From: CAYSWH01 sp964434775
GTDB taxonomy: Bacteria; Patescibacteriota; JACMRA01
NCBI GenBank assembly: GCA_964434775.1
Contig: CAYSWH010000003.1
Location: 1 to 64,000, forward strand
Reading direction: 5' to 3'
Length of the DNA: 64,000 nt
A program made the position numbers and the translations under genes. Below are positions 28,218 to 37,721 of the stretch, one piece after another. The notes beneath the pieces are model-generated. The model saw only the letters and a program-made list of their open reading frames with translations. It had not been told where the DNA came from and did not search any database. The first letter of the stretch is position 1; every line of letters starts with the position of its first letter.

Positions 28218-28634
28218 TCATTTCTTCTTAAGTGAGAAAAACCACTCCACAAACTCTTGAGGGCAAAACATTACAGATAACCTAGGCTGCCTAACCAAAG
28301 GAAAAGACTGAAACTTTTCAGAACTCTTAATTTCTTTCAAAGAAACCTGCATATCAGATAATAACTCCTGAAAAAATTCTATGTCAGCCACCCAACTAAA
28401 TCGTTTATCTTCTTTATTCTCTCTCGGATAAGAAACAACCTTTGCCAGCCCTACAATCTTATTTTCGCCTTGCGAGTGATAAATAAAAAGCAAATCACCC
28501 GGCTTCCATTGCTTAATAACATTCACTGCTTGATAGTTATGGACACCGTCCCAAACCGTTCTTCTGTCTCTTTTTAAGTCCTGTAAAGAGTATTCCTTAG
28601 GATCACTTTTTATTAGGTAGTAATCTATGGACAT
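28218..28634 (-). CDS. EVE-domain protein
   Basis: From ATG 28634 the protein reads MSIDYYLIKSDPKEYSLQDL, then WDGVHNYQAVNVIKQWKPGD and LLFIYHSQGENKIVGLAKV. These are the hallmark blocks of the EVE/PUA-like fold. EVE domains bind modified bases or RNA. The upstream ATG (28694) adds 20 residues with no homology. It is 138 residues long, close to the usual minimal EVE protein. The GNAT gene lies upstream on the same strand. Confidence 0.9.
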   Translation of the reverse strand: MSIDYYLIKSDPKEYSLQDLKRDRRTVWDGVHNYQAVNVIKQWKPGDLLFIYHSQGENKIVGLAKVVSYPRENKEDKRFSWVADIEFFQELLSDMQVSLKEIKSSEKFQSFPLVRQPRLSVMFCPQEFVEWFFSLKKK

Positions 28635-28732
28635 AGTTTCATGAATTTTTTTTAATAACAAGATATTTTCTTCTTGGTGATTCCATATAAACAAAACAAA
28701 AAATCTATCTTTTTCAGACTTGCTGATTTATT

Positions 28733-29212
28733 TTAGAGATTAATGTCTTTTCTAAAATTAAAACAGTCGATCGAAAAACCTTGCTTGTAATAAAATGTGT
28801 GAGCATTTTTTCTGTGTAAATCTGATCTCAACTCTATTCCTCCACAGCCTTTTTCTTCAGCAAATTCAATAATAAATTGCAACATCTTAGTTCCAAGACC
28901 GTAACCTCTTACATCTCTATCAATTACCAAATGATTAACATAGCAAATTTTTTCATCCCACATTTGCCAGCTGATATTAAACTCCGCAAAACCCACAGGC
29001 TTATCATCCAAATCCATTCCTACAAAATAGCTTTTTTGGTGATCTACCATGTCGTTTATTATCCTCTTTAGCCTCTTTTTGGTTTTAATAAAATAAAGCA
29101 TCTCCTTAATTATACGGTGATAATTTACTACTTCTGAAGGGTCTAAAAACCTGATTTTTAAGTTTTCCTTAATTTTCTTTGACTTATCCGAGTCTTCTTC
29201 ACATACAGACAT
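28733..29212 (-). CDS. GNAT-family N-acetyltransferase
   Basis: 159 residues. The acetyl-CoA-binding motif A is VIDRDVRGYGLGTKML (the RxxGxG loop), preceded by the YVNHLVI strand and followed by FAEEKGCGGIELRSD and a FYYKQGF C-terminal motif. The substrate is unknown. It could be co-transcribed with the EVE gene, from which it is separated by about 100 nt. Confidence 0.88.
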   Translation of the reverse strand: MSVCEEDSDKSKKIKENLKIRFLDPSEVVNYHRIIKEMLYFIKTKKRLKRIINDMVDHQKSYFVGMDLDDKPVGFAEFNISWQMWDEKICYVNHLVIDRDVRGYGLGTKMLQFIIEFAEEKGCGGIELRSDLHRKNAHTFYYKQGFSIDCFNFRKDINL

Positions 29213-29422
29213 ATTACTCTTATATTTTTATTGATTAATATTAATAATACGGAAACCGGTCTTTTTACGAAACCGCTAAAATTTTGTAACTAAAGGTCTT
29301 AAGTTAATTAGTCCTCAATCTTTATACAGGAGGGATAACTTGCAAAAGTCATCCGCTTGAAACATAGCAAATTTGGTTAATTTAATTAACTGTTTCTTTA
29401 AAAAAAAATTCTGTCAAAATCC

Positions 29423-29451
29423 TTGACATTTAGATGATATAAAACTATTTT
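29423..29451 (+). promoter_or_regulatory. Sigma-70-type promoter for galE
   Basis: TTGACA (29423-29428), 17-nt spacer, TATTTT (29446-29451), with the galE ATG 18 nt further on. This would leave a very short 5' leader. Confidence 0.55.
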
Positions 29452-29469
29452 TAATTAGTTTATTTTTTT

Positions 29470-30453
29470 ATGGGCAAAATTCTAGTTACCGGAGGAGCCG
29501 GCTATATCGGTTCACAAACAAACTATGTTTTGTTGGATCAAGGTTTTGAAACAGTAGTTTTTGATAATTTATCATATGGACACAGGGAAGTAGTTTCCGA
29601 CAAATCTAAATTTTATCGCGGCGATCTTTTAAATCTTGATTCTTTGGAGCAAGTTTTTAGAGAAAATAAAATTGAAGCAGTCTTACATTTTGCAGCCTTT
29701 ATTTCTGTAGGAGAAAGCGTGGAAAAGCCTGACATTTACTATCGTAACAATGTTTTAGGGACTATAAACCTACTGGAAGTAATGAAAAAGTATGAAGTAA
29801 ATAAACTGGTTTTTTCTTCGACAGCAGCTGTATACGGATTGCCGGAAAATGTTCCCATTAGTGAAAACTCACCCAAGATGCCGATTAATCCTTATGGTAG
29901 AAGTAAGTGGATGATGGAGCAGATAATGGATGATTTCCATCAAGCTTACGGACTAAATTCCCTTCGTCTAAGATATTTTAATGCTTGCGGTGCCGATAGT
30001 AAGCTTAGAACCGGAGAGAATCATCAGCCGGAAACCCACCTTATTCCTCTGGCAATCTATGCAGCCTTGAATATTAAGCCGGAAATCAAGATTTACGGTG
30101 ATGACTATAACACTCCTGACGGAACTTGCATTCGTGACTATATTTATATTGAAGATTTAGCTGAAGCACACGTGCTTGCCTTAAAAAAACTTTTATCAGG
30201 CCTGAAAATAGCGGAAGGTGTGAACTTGGGAACTAAGAGAGGATATTCAGTAAAAGAAGTGATTCAAACAGTAAAAGAAGTAACCGGCAGAGATTTTATA
30301 GTTGAGGTAACAGACAAAAGACCGGGAGATCCGAATATTTTAGTAGCAGACAATCAAAAAGCCAAAGATCTTTTAAATTGGGAAGCGAATAGATCAGAGC
30401 TGAAAAATATTATCCAAACTGCCTGGCAATGGCACCAAAAGAATTTATCTTAA
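29470..30453 (+). CDS. galE: UDP-glucose 4-epimerase
   Basis: GalE interconverts UDP-glucose and UDP-galactose. It has the NAD motif TGGAGYIGS, the STAAVYG active-site Ser/Thr strand, YGRSK (catalytic Tyr and Lys), LRYFNACGAD and a C-terminal ITKRPGDP-like block (VTDKRPGDPNILVADNQKAK). At 327 residues it is the normal length. A flippase gene follows after 15 nt, so the pair probably supports surface glycan assembly. Closely related epimerases of other UDP-sugars cannot be excluded. Confidence 0.92.
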   Translation: MGKILVTGGAGYIGSQTNYVLLDQGFETVVFDNLSYGHREVVSDKSKFYRGDLLNLDSLEQVFRENKIEAVLHFAAFISVGESVEKPDIYYRNNVLGTINLLEVMKKYEVNKLVFSSTAAVYGLPENVPISENSPKMPINPYGRSKWMMEQIMDDFHQAYGLNSLRLRYFNACGADSKLRTGENHQPETHLIPLAIYAALNIKPEIKIYGDDYNTPDGTCIRDYIYIEDLAEAHVLALKKLLSGLKIAEGVNLGTKRGYSVKEVIQTVKEVTGRDFIVEVTDKRPGDPNILVADNQKAKDLLNWEANRSELKNIIQTAWQWHQKNLS

Positions 30454-30468
30454 AATGAACTAAACAGT

Positions 30469-31758
30469 ATGCTTAAAAAAGGATGGAATTATTTTCTAAA
30501 TAATGATTTTTTAAAGTCTTCTTCAGTTTTTTATATAGTCAACATAGTTAACGCCGCTTCTAACTACGGTCTGATTGTAATTGTTAGTCATAGCATTAGT
30601 GATCAGCTTAGTGCATGGACGGCCCTAAATAGTTTAATCATTATCTTCTTAACCCCGGTTCAAGGCCTTGGAACAAACATCTCTAAAAGAGTTTCTTCTA
30701 TTTCTCACCAAAGTGCTTTAGCCGGCTGCGAATATTACTCCTTTCTTCGGTCAAACACTTTTAAAGTTATTTTAGCTTTTTTTACTCTTCCTTTAGTCTT
30801 TTTTCTAATACTCAGAAGCGTCGGCTTAACCCCTGATTTTCCTTCTTACATCTTCATTTCGATCATAACTATGGTTGCCTTAATACAGTCCATAGAAAGT
30901 CAGTTTTTAATGGGTATACTCGACACCAAACATACCATTCAAGCTCTTTTATCAATTGGCTTGATTCGCTTAAGTAGTACAATTTTATTTATCTATCTGG
31001 GCTTTGAAATATATTCTCTTCCAATGGGTTTGGTAGCTTCATATTTGGTTTCCTATCTAATTGCTAAATTTTACGGCAACAAATACCGAAAAAAAATAAC
31101 AAAAGAAGTAAATAAACTAGAAGAAAACGTAAAAAAGAAAGTACAAAGTTTAAGTTTAAAGGAAGAAATTTACGGAGCTTCCAAGACAATTATCGCTTTA
31201 GCCTTTCTTGCCTTAACTCTAAATTTAGGTATGGTTATTGCAGAGAGACTTTTAAACACTCAAGAAAAAGACCTTTATGCCGTTCTTTTTAACTTCGGTC
31301 AAATAATACATTTTGGTTCTACAGCCTTCCTTTCTGCATTTATTGCTCATTCGGCAAGAGGAAAAAATATTGGTATATATCTACAGTCGCTGGCTTTGGT
31401 AAGTCTTTCCTCTCTAGGAGCGGGTGTTACCTTTTGGATCTTTGGGGACTTACTCCTACAAGCATTTAATAGGCAAGAATACTCATCTCAACTGTATCTG
31501 ATAATCCTTTACGCTCTTTTAATCTCTATTTATAACGCCTTGTTTGTTTCCGTCCAGTACCTAATATCTCAGGATCAATACAGAACAATTCTTAAACTCT
31601 TTATTTTCATCTTATTAAACGCTGTTACCTTAATAATTATTTCATCAGTTGACCTAGGTCTTCAAATTGATATAATCTTACAATATATCTTTGCCAATAT
31701 GTTTTTTGTAGGCGGTGCAACTCTCTATTCAGGATATAAAATTTTCCAAAACAGGTAG
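30469..31758 (+). CDS. Polysaccharide flippase-like MOP-superfamily membrane protein (Wzx-like)
   Basis: 429 residues with about twelve hydrophobic helices and a short charged central loop (about 205-235), typical of MATE/Wzx/MurJ-type transporters. The N-terminus (about 14-60) aligns with the first helices of O-antigen flippases by pattern only. It starts 15 nt after galE and is likely co-transcribed. The presumed role is moving a lipid-linked glycan across the membrane. Repeat copy E lies downstream. Confidence 0.75.
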   Translation: MLKKGWNYFLNNDFLKSSSVFYIVNIVNAASNYGLIVIVSHSISDQLSAWTALNSLIIIFLTPVQGLGTNISKRVSSISHQSALAGCEYYSFLRSNTFKVILAFFTLPLVFFLILRSVGLTPDFPSYIFISIITMVALIQSIESQFLMGILDTKHTIQALLSIGLIRLSSTILFIYLGFEIYSLPMGLVASYLVSYLIAKFYGNKYRKKITKEVNKLEENVKKKVQSLSLKEEIYGASKTIIALAFLALTLNLGMVIAERLLNTQEKDLYAVLFNFGQIIHFGSTAFLSAFIAHSARGKNIGIYLQSLALVSLSSLGAGVTFWIFGDLLLQAFNRQEYSSQLYLIILYALLISIYNALFVSVQYLISQDQYRTILKLFIFILLNAVTLIIISSVDLGLQIDIILQYIFANMFFVGGATLYSGYKIFQNR

Positions 31759-31884
31759 CTATTCATGTTTTTTTAATTAGTAAATCCTCAAAAAAATCCA
31801 AAATTTAGAAAATTTTTGAAGAGTTTTAGGATGAATTAACAACATTGGGACCAAAAGAAAGTACTTATTTATTGTCGACAAATT

Positions 31885-32080
31885 TTTCTTTTGCTCTTCT
31901 TGATTTATAGCCATCCCCTCTTAAACCCAGACATTTCCAAATTTTACTCCGTCACTTGCCAAGTGGTCATCCTGAATTTGCAACCTCGTCATCCTGGATT
32001 TATTTCAGGATCTATTTGAAGAGATGCCGAAACAAGTTCGCCGGAACAAATGTGTATAGGTTATGTTCGGATCAACTATA
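31885..32080 (-). repeat. Dispersed TATAG-ended repeat, copy E (reverse), with shared flank
   Basis: The element spans 31906-32080 and is the reverse complement of copy D except for one base (GGGGATGG against GGGGGTGG). The 21 bp outside its TATAG end also match copy D. The gap from here to the PBP gene (32081-32368) contains no gene I can support. Confidence 0.9.
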
Positions 32081-32368
32081 TAATGATAATTAATAAATAT
32101 ATTTAGACGAAAAAAGACCACATCCAAAGGATTGATAGTTTTAGATAAATTCCTCATCTCTTTTTGACTAAAAAAGCGGCATCTAAAATTAGAATTACTT
32201 CTTTTTAATCCATACATTCTTTTGCCTGTTTAAGTATTTAGGAGGTCGACAGAAAAACGTTTTTATTACTGCATCTAATCAGTATAAATCCGACAATTTT
32301 TTATTTATCAAATAGAAGGAAATTTTTTTGTGCATCCGTATTTTTAATTTAAGGGGTGTCTTAATTGA

Positions 32369-35300
32369 TTAATCACCTGTACTATCTTCGTCCTCTTCTC
32401 CGGCAGAAGGATCGGTAATGCTAATTGTGGAGTCCGGAACTTCTATTTTTTGAGTGCCGCTGCCCGTTATGTATATGGGTAAGTTTGCTGCAGCCTCATT
32501 GCCGGCAGTCGAAACCGTACAGGTGGTAACGCTGTTTGAGCTTAGGGTGCAAGAACTTCCAACAGTTGATTGTCCAATAAATATATAAATTACTGATAAT
32601 TCTGTTTTAGCCGGAGGTACAATTTGGCAGGTGGAATTTTCACCAAGCTCTACGTCTGAACAGTTTACTTTGAAGGAACTCAGGTCGATCTCCGTCTCTT
32701 CCTCTTCTTCCTCTTCCTCATCGTTTGCAGAAGAAAAGTTAACATTGGTAAACTCAGCCTTTACCTCCATATCAAAGTCGGTTTTAATAATTATCTCTAC
32801 TGAGTTTTTTCCGGTAATTTCTAAACTGTTTGTCAACACTTCCAGATTAGGGCTGTTTTCGGCTGTTTCAACAGTTACTCCGTTAATTCTCAGGTCAATT
32901 TGAGTAACCCGGATATTTTCATTAACAGTTTTGACATTAATTGCAATTGTTTTCGGTGCCGGAGAATTTGACTCGAGGTTAGTTTCGATTTCCGGTTTTA
33001 GCTTGTCTTCACTGATATCTGATTTCTCAGTAGGGCAAGTATTGCCGCTACCTCCAATTGCCTTAGCCGGGCTATACCAAGCAGGGTTTTGAGGGAATTC
33101 GGAAAGTAGTTCCCCGCACTGCATTTCCGTTATTAATTCTTCAGGTAAATTGAAATCGTTAGGAAGTAACTTGTTGTCAATAGCAGTAACTTTTATGGTT
33201 CGGTTGGTAATTGGTGAACGGTTTTGAAAAATACTATTTTCTCTAGGGTTGTAATTACCGCCGGAAAGCTTTTCCGTGGCCTGGTTTAGAAGGCTGATTT
33301 GTTCCTCTGAAAGATATTCTGTAGCTCCGGAATCAGAAATAAATCCTGAGGTTCGAGAAAGTTTTACGGGTGTCAGACCTTCTACGCTAAATCCTTTCTT
33401 TGGTTTGTCTTGGTGAATCTCGGTCATTATCTGTTTCCAAATCGGAGCTGCGCTCGTCGAGCCGGTAGCATCGGGATTCATTGGGCTGTTATCGGTGTTT
33501 CCAACCCATACAGTTACTGTGTAGTAAGGGGATCCTCCTACGGTCCACGCATCTCTAACGTCGCTGGTAGTACCGGTTTTTGCAGCTACGCTATTATTGC
33601 CGGTCCAGCCGTCCAATTCCAAGTTACTTTTGACAGTCCCCCAAATAGACGGATCTCTGGAGTCATAGTCAGACATTACATGAGCAACTTCTTTAGCTAT
33701 TGAAGAATCTATTACCTGGTCTATTCTTGGATAAGGATTATTCTCTTCTTGAGTGTTTTCATAAAATACTCTTTCTTCCAAACCTCCGGTGCTTGGGTCG
33801 TATTCTCTTGAAATAATCTTTTTGAAAGGATTGGCTGTTCTCAAGTTTCCTTCCTGCAGTAATGTATTAATTCCGGTTACGTGAGACTCCATACTTACTT
33901 CACAACTACCCAGAGCCATAGTTATGTCACATTCTCTAAGATGACTTACTCCGACCTTACTGGCAAAACTTTCTAAGTTATTTACCGCACTTATAGAATC
34001 AGGTTGATTTCCGGGATTCTGAAGTAAATAGGCTCCTTTGACTGAAGGGATGTTTAATGAATTTTGCAAAGAGTATCTGGCGGTAACCAATCCGTAAGTC
34101 TTTTTATTGAAATTACTAGGACTAAACCCTCCAAAGTCCGTTTTAGCATCGAGTAAAATTGTTCCCGGATTGAAACCTCTTTCAAAGGCTCCGGCAAAAA
34201 CATATGGTTTATAGCTACTACCGGGTTGTCTGTAAGAAGTGGCGACATTGACTTGCCCTCCTATTTCTACATTATTAAAATCTCTGGAACCGATCATGGC
34301 AACTATCTCTCCGGAGGGTCCGTCCAAAACCATGGCTGCAGCGTTATTGGCACCGTTTGGAAGGATATAAGTTCCGGAATTTTCAGTTATAATTTGTTCC
34401 ATTCTGGCTTGTTTATCAATGTCGAAAGTGGAGTGTATTTTATAACCCTTAGTCAAAAGCTCTTTTTGGGTAATACCAAACTTTTCTTCCATCTCGTGAA
34501 CAATATAATTTTGAATATGTCCATACTTGATTTCAGTTTCTTTGGGAGGTAAAAAATCAGGTATTTCCGCTTGCAATTCAGCCACCTGACTCTGTTGAAT
34601 ATACATGGGTTTATCTTGACCTCTAAGTGGTACGGCGGCCATTTTTTCTATGCAAGCATTTTTTCTGGCAATTAGCTCTTCTGCAGCGGGAGTATTGGTG
34701 TTACCTTCCATTATATCGGTGATTCCAAGTGAATATACGGTTGGCTTTTGCGGCATCGAAGCTAGATAACATGATTCCGAGATCGTAAGGTCCTTGGCAC
34801 TCTTTCCATAAAAACTTTGCGAAGCTTTTTCTATACCGTACATGTTTCTACCAAAAGGAACCCAATTAAGATACAGCTCTAAAACCTCTTCTCTATCTAC
34901 TTCTTGATTAAATTTTATCGCTGACATTAGTTCGTTCAACTTTCTGTCAACACTATGATCGTCTTGACCTGAAACATTTTTGATTAATTGTTGAGACAGA
35001 CCGCTACCTCCACGACATTCCTGACCTCTGGAAAACAAACATTTTACTGTAGCTCCGACTAAGTTTTTCCAGGGTATTCCTACCTCATTTTCATAAAAGT
35101 TTTCGTCTTCCAAGGCAATTATAGCTAGTTGCATGTTCTCAGAAATGTTAGATAAAGAAACGTATTCCCGGTTCTCAGCACCACCGGAATAAGAGATTAT
35201 TTCTCTTTCTTTGCGGTCAAAAACTACACTTCCTTCCGGAGGTTGTAATGCTTGAGCCTTTACAGAGGGAGCCTGGTTATATTTCGACAGTAGCCAAAAT

Positions 35301-35665
35301 CCTGTAACCGTCAGACCGAGTAGTCCGATTAATCCGCTAACATAAACAAAACCTTTTATCTTCTTTCTGTGTTTTTTGTAAAACCTCTTAACTTTATTCT
35401 TAAAACCGGGTTTGTTTTCTTCTTCCGGCAAGTTTGTATCTTCTTCCGGGTACCAATTTTCTTCGTTAGGGTGACCAAACTCCGGTTCGTAGTCATCTTC
35501 CGGACGGTAATCTTTGGAGTAGTCTTCTTGAGTATTATTTTCTGTGTAGTTTTGTCGGGGGTAATGATTTTCCGGAGTCCTTAGATCATCCGGCTGTGGT
35601 CTATCAGTATAAATATCCGTACTTTTCCTTCTGGGGCGCTTGGGCTCAACAATGATTTCTGTCAT
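32369..35665 (-). CDS. Class A penicillin-binding protein (transglycosylase/transpeptidase)
   Basis: 1098 residues; it polymerises and cross-links peptidoglycan. An acidic, Pro-rich cytoplasmic tail of about 105 residues precedes one membrane helix (GFVYVSGLIGLLGLTVTGFW). The GT51 domain has EDENFYENEVGIPW with the catalytic Glu near residue 186, and GGSGLSQQLIKN. The transpeptidase has SxxK in PGSSYKPY (about residue 482), SLN and KTGTT. A C-terminal extension of about 330 residues is rich in Ser, Thr and Glu with paired Cys, and ends in an acidic tail. The length exceeds a typical PBP1a (about 700-850). Confidence 0.95.
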   Translation of the reverse strand: MTEIIVEPKRPRRKSTDIYTDRPQPDDLRTPENHYPRQNYTENNTQEDYSKDYRPEDDYEPEFGHPNEENWYPEEDTNLPEEENKPGFKNKVKRFYKKHRKKIKGFVYVSGLIGLLGLTVTGFWLLSKYNQAPSVKAQALQPPEGSVVFDRKEREIISYSGGAENREYVSLSNISENMQLAIIALEDENFYENEVGIPWKNLVGATVKCLFSRGQECRGGSGLSQQLIKNVSGQDDHSVDRKLNELMSAIKFNQEVDREEVLELYLNWVPFGRNMYGIEKASQSFYGKSAKDLTISESCYLASMPQKPTVYSLGITDIMEGNTNTPAAEELIARKNACIEKMAAVPLRGQDKPMYIQQSQVAELQAEIPDFLPPKETEIKYGHIQNYIVHEMEEKFGITQKELLTKGYKIHSTFDIDKQARMEQIITENSGTYILPNGANNAAAMVLDGPSGEIVAMIGSRDFNNVEIGGQVNVATSYRQPGSSYKPYVFAGAFERGFNPGTILLDAKTDFGGFSPSNFNKKTYGLVTARYSLQNSLNIPSVKGAYLLQNPGNQPDSISAVNNLESFASKVGVSHLRECDITMALGSCEVSMESHVTGINTLLQEGNLRTANPFKKIISREYDPSTGGLEERVFYENTQEENNPYPRIDQVIDSSIAKEVAHVMSDYDSRDPSIWGTVKSNLELDGWTGNNSVAAKTGTTSDVRDAWTVGGSPYYTVTVWVGNTDNSPMNPDATGSTSAAPIWKQIMTEIHQDKPKKGFSVEGLTPVKLSRTSGFISDSGATEYLSEEQISLLNQATEKLSGGNYNPRENSIFQNRSPITNRTIKVTAIDNKLLPNDFNLPEELITEMQCGELLSEFPQNPAWYSPAKAIGGSGNTCPTEKSDISEDKLKPEIETNLESNSPAPKTIAINVKTVNENIRVTQIDLRINGVTVETAENSPNLEVLTNSLEITGKNSVEIIIKTDFDMEVKAEFTNVNFSSANDEEEEEEEETEIDLSSFKVNCSDVELGENSTCQIVPPAKTELSVIYIFIGQSTVGSSCTLSSNSVTTCTVSTAGNEAAANLPIYITGSGTQKIEVPDSTISITDPSAGEEDEDSTGD

Positions 35666-35989
35666 ACAGTTGTTAATTTATTGATTGAACTTATACTTAT
35701 AAAAGCTGTTTTTATTTTTATCTTTAAATTCAGTTAACAATTTACTCAATATTTTAGTCTTTTGTAAAATGTTTTTTCAAAATTGTAAATAGAGGCAAAT
35801 CCTTTGTTTAATTAAAGTGTCTTTTGGTTAGTTGTTTGTGACATATCTTTTTGGATTTTTAATGGAAATTTTCAATAGTCGACTTTGCAAATGTGAATTT
35901 TGTAGCCAATAATTCAATAATAAAGATTTAAGCTGTTTGTTTCCATTTGTGATTAATTTCTATAAAAATCTTCTATAGATAACTTTGGC

Positions 35990-36018
35990 TTGACATTTTT
36001 TGATTTTATTAGGATATT
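35990..36018 (+). promoter_or_regulatory. Sigma-70-type promoter for rpsG-gmd
   Basis: TTGACA (35990-35995), 17-nt spacer, GATATT (36013-36018), 30 nt before the rpsG start. The AT-rich region 35666-35989 between it and the divergent PBP gene holds no gene I can see. Confidence 0.55.
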
Positions 36019-36048
36019 ATTTCTTGATTAAAAGGATTAAAACCTTAT

Positions 36049-36543
36049 ATGCCAAGAAGAAAAAGAGTGTTAAAGAGACCTAAAATCTCAGCTGACAAAA
36101 CTTTTAACAGTATTTTAGTTTCACGTCTTGTTAACAGAGTAATGTGGGACGGAAAAAAAACAATTGCTAACAAAATAGTGGTTAGCTCGTTGACCAAAGC
36201 CAGTGAAGAGTTGCAGGTAGCACCACTGGAAGTTTTGGAGACAGCGGTGAATAATGTTCAGCCGCAAATTGAAGTAAAAAGTGTCAGAGTCGGTGGGGCT
36301 AATTATCAAGTTCCAATGGAACCTTATCCTGCCAGAGGTCTTAGGTTGGCCCTAACATGGATTGTTAATTCTGCCAGAGGAATTAAAGGTAGGCCGATGG
36401 AAGACAAATTAAAGCAAATTTTAGTTGAATCTTTTAATAATGAAGGTCCTGCAGTAGGAAAAAGGAACACGGTACATCAAACCGCTGCCGGTAACAAAGC
36501 TTTTGCTCATTTGGCACTTAGAATCAATCGTAAAAAAAGCTAG
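36049..36543 (+). CDS. rpsG: 30S ribosomal protein S7
   Basis: 164 residues, normal length. It begins MPRRKRVLKRPKISADKTF and contains LVSRLVNRVMWDGKKTIANK, ETAVNNVQPQIEVKSVRVGG and the RGLRLALTWIVNSAR block. S7 nucleates the head of the small subunit and binds 16S rRNA. It is not beside rpsL or fusA, as it is in most bacteria. Instead it has its own promoter and is followed after 3 nt by a GDP-mannose dehydratase gene. Confidence 0.97.
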   Translation: MPRRKRVLKRPKISADKTFNSILVSRLVNRVMWDGKKTIANKIVVSSLTKASEELQVAPLEVLETAVNNVQPQIEVKSVRVGGANYQVPMEPYPARGLRLALTWIVNSARGIKGRPMEDKLKQILVESFNNEGPAVGKRNTVHQTAAGNKAFAHLALRINRKKS

Positions 36544-36546
36544 TCT

Positions 36547-37560
36547 ATGAAAACTGCGTTTATTACCGGAATTAGCGGTCAAGATGGAGCTTGGTTAGCT
36601 AAGCTATTGTTGGAAAAAGGGTATGAAGTCTATGGCGGTATTAGAAGGACCAGCCGACAAAATTTATCTGTTTTGGAATTTTTGAACATTGAGGACAAAG
36701 TAAAATTGGTAGAATTTGATTTATTAGAATACTCAAACATTTACCAAGTTATAACCGATATCAAGCCTGATGAATTTTATAATCTCGCAGCGCAAAGTTT
36801 TGTGGGTACAAGTTTCAAACAACCAATTAATACTAGTTTGACCGACGGTTTAGCAGTGACTTATATTTTGGATATTATTAAGAATTTTTCTCCTGAAACC
36901 AAATTTTACCAAGCTTCTACCAGCGAAATGTTTGGTAAAGTGCAGGCCATTCCTCAAGCGGAAGACACTCCTTTTTATCCCAGAAGTCCATATGGTGTAG
37001 CTAAATTGTATGCTCATTGGATGACTGTTAATTACAGAGAGAGTTACAGTCTTTTTGCTGCAAGCGGTATTTTATTTAACCATGAGAGTGAGTTAAGAGG
37101 TCCTGAGTTTGTGACTCGAAAAATTACTATGAATGTTGCTAAATGGGCAAAAAATCGGAATATACCTTTAGAACTCGGTAACTTGGATGCCAAGAGAGAT
37201 TGGGGCTATGCTAAAGAATATGTAGAAGGTATGTATTTAATGTTGCAGGCGGAAAAGCCGGATACTTTTGTACTGGCTACCAATGAAACTACCAAGATTA
37301 GAGATTTTGTGAATTTTGCTTTCCAGGTTATTGATAGAGAAGTTAGGTGGGAAGGTGAAGGAGAGAATGAGAAAGGTTTTGATGCAAAGACAGGAGAACT
37401 ACTGGTTCAAGTTAATCCAAAGTTCTACAGACCGGCTGAAGTCGATCTGTTAATCGGAGATAACAGTAAGGCTAAGAGAGTTCTCGACTGGAATCCACAA
37501 ACAGACGTAAATAAATTAGCGGAAATAATGGTAAAAAACGACATTGATCTCTTGAGCTAG
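36547..37560 (+). CDS. gmd: GDP-mannose 4,6-dehydratase
   Basis: GMD converts GDP-mannose to GDP-4-keto-6-deoxymannose, the precursor of fucose- and rhamnose-type sugars. The 337 residues have ITGISGQDGAWLAKLLLEKG, the catalytic STSEMFG (T125/E127), YGVAK (Y149/K153), GILFNHESELRG and RDWGYAKEYVEGM. It is tightly coupled to rpsG (3-nt gap). A second paralog at 23824 has lost the key Glu. No GDP-fucose synthase is in the window. Confidence 0.94.
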   Translation: MKTAFITGISGQDGAWLAKLLLEKGYEVYGGIRRTSRQNLSVLEFLNIEDKVKLVEFDLLEYSNIYQVITDIKPDEFYNLAAQSFVGTSFKQPINTSLTDGLAVTYILDIIKNFSPETKFYQASTSEMFGKVQAIPQAEDTPFYPRSPYGVAKLYAHWMTVNYRESYSLFAASGILFNHESELRGPEFVTRKITMNVAKWAKNRNIPLELGNLDAKRDWGYAKEYVEGMYLMLQAEKPDTFVLATNETTKIRDFVNFAFQVIDREVRWEGEGENEKGFDAKTGELLVQVNPKFYRPAEVDLLIGDNSKAKRVLDWNPQTDVNKLAEIMVKNDIDLLS

Positions 37561-37721
37561 TTTTAACAGAATTTTATCTTGCAACTTTTGATCAAAAACT
37601 TTGATTTGCTGTAATTATTTAATATACAAGCGATCTTTGATAATTGGGGTTATTTCCTACCAATGACGGTTAAGCTCTTTAATTTTTCAATTGTTTGTTA
37701 TTTTTTTTGTAAACACGTTTT

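Noticed and set aside
37561..37721. Trp leader peptide before trpF
   Set aside because: No ORF with clustered UGG codons and no hairpin with a T-tract in this gap.
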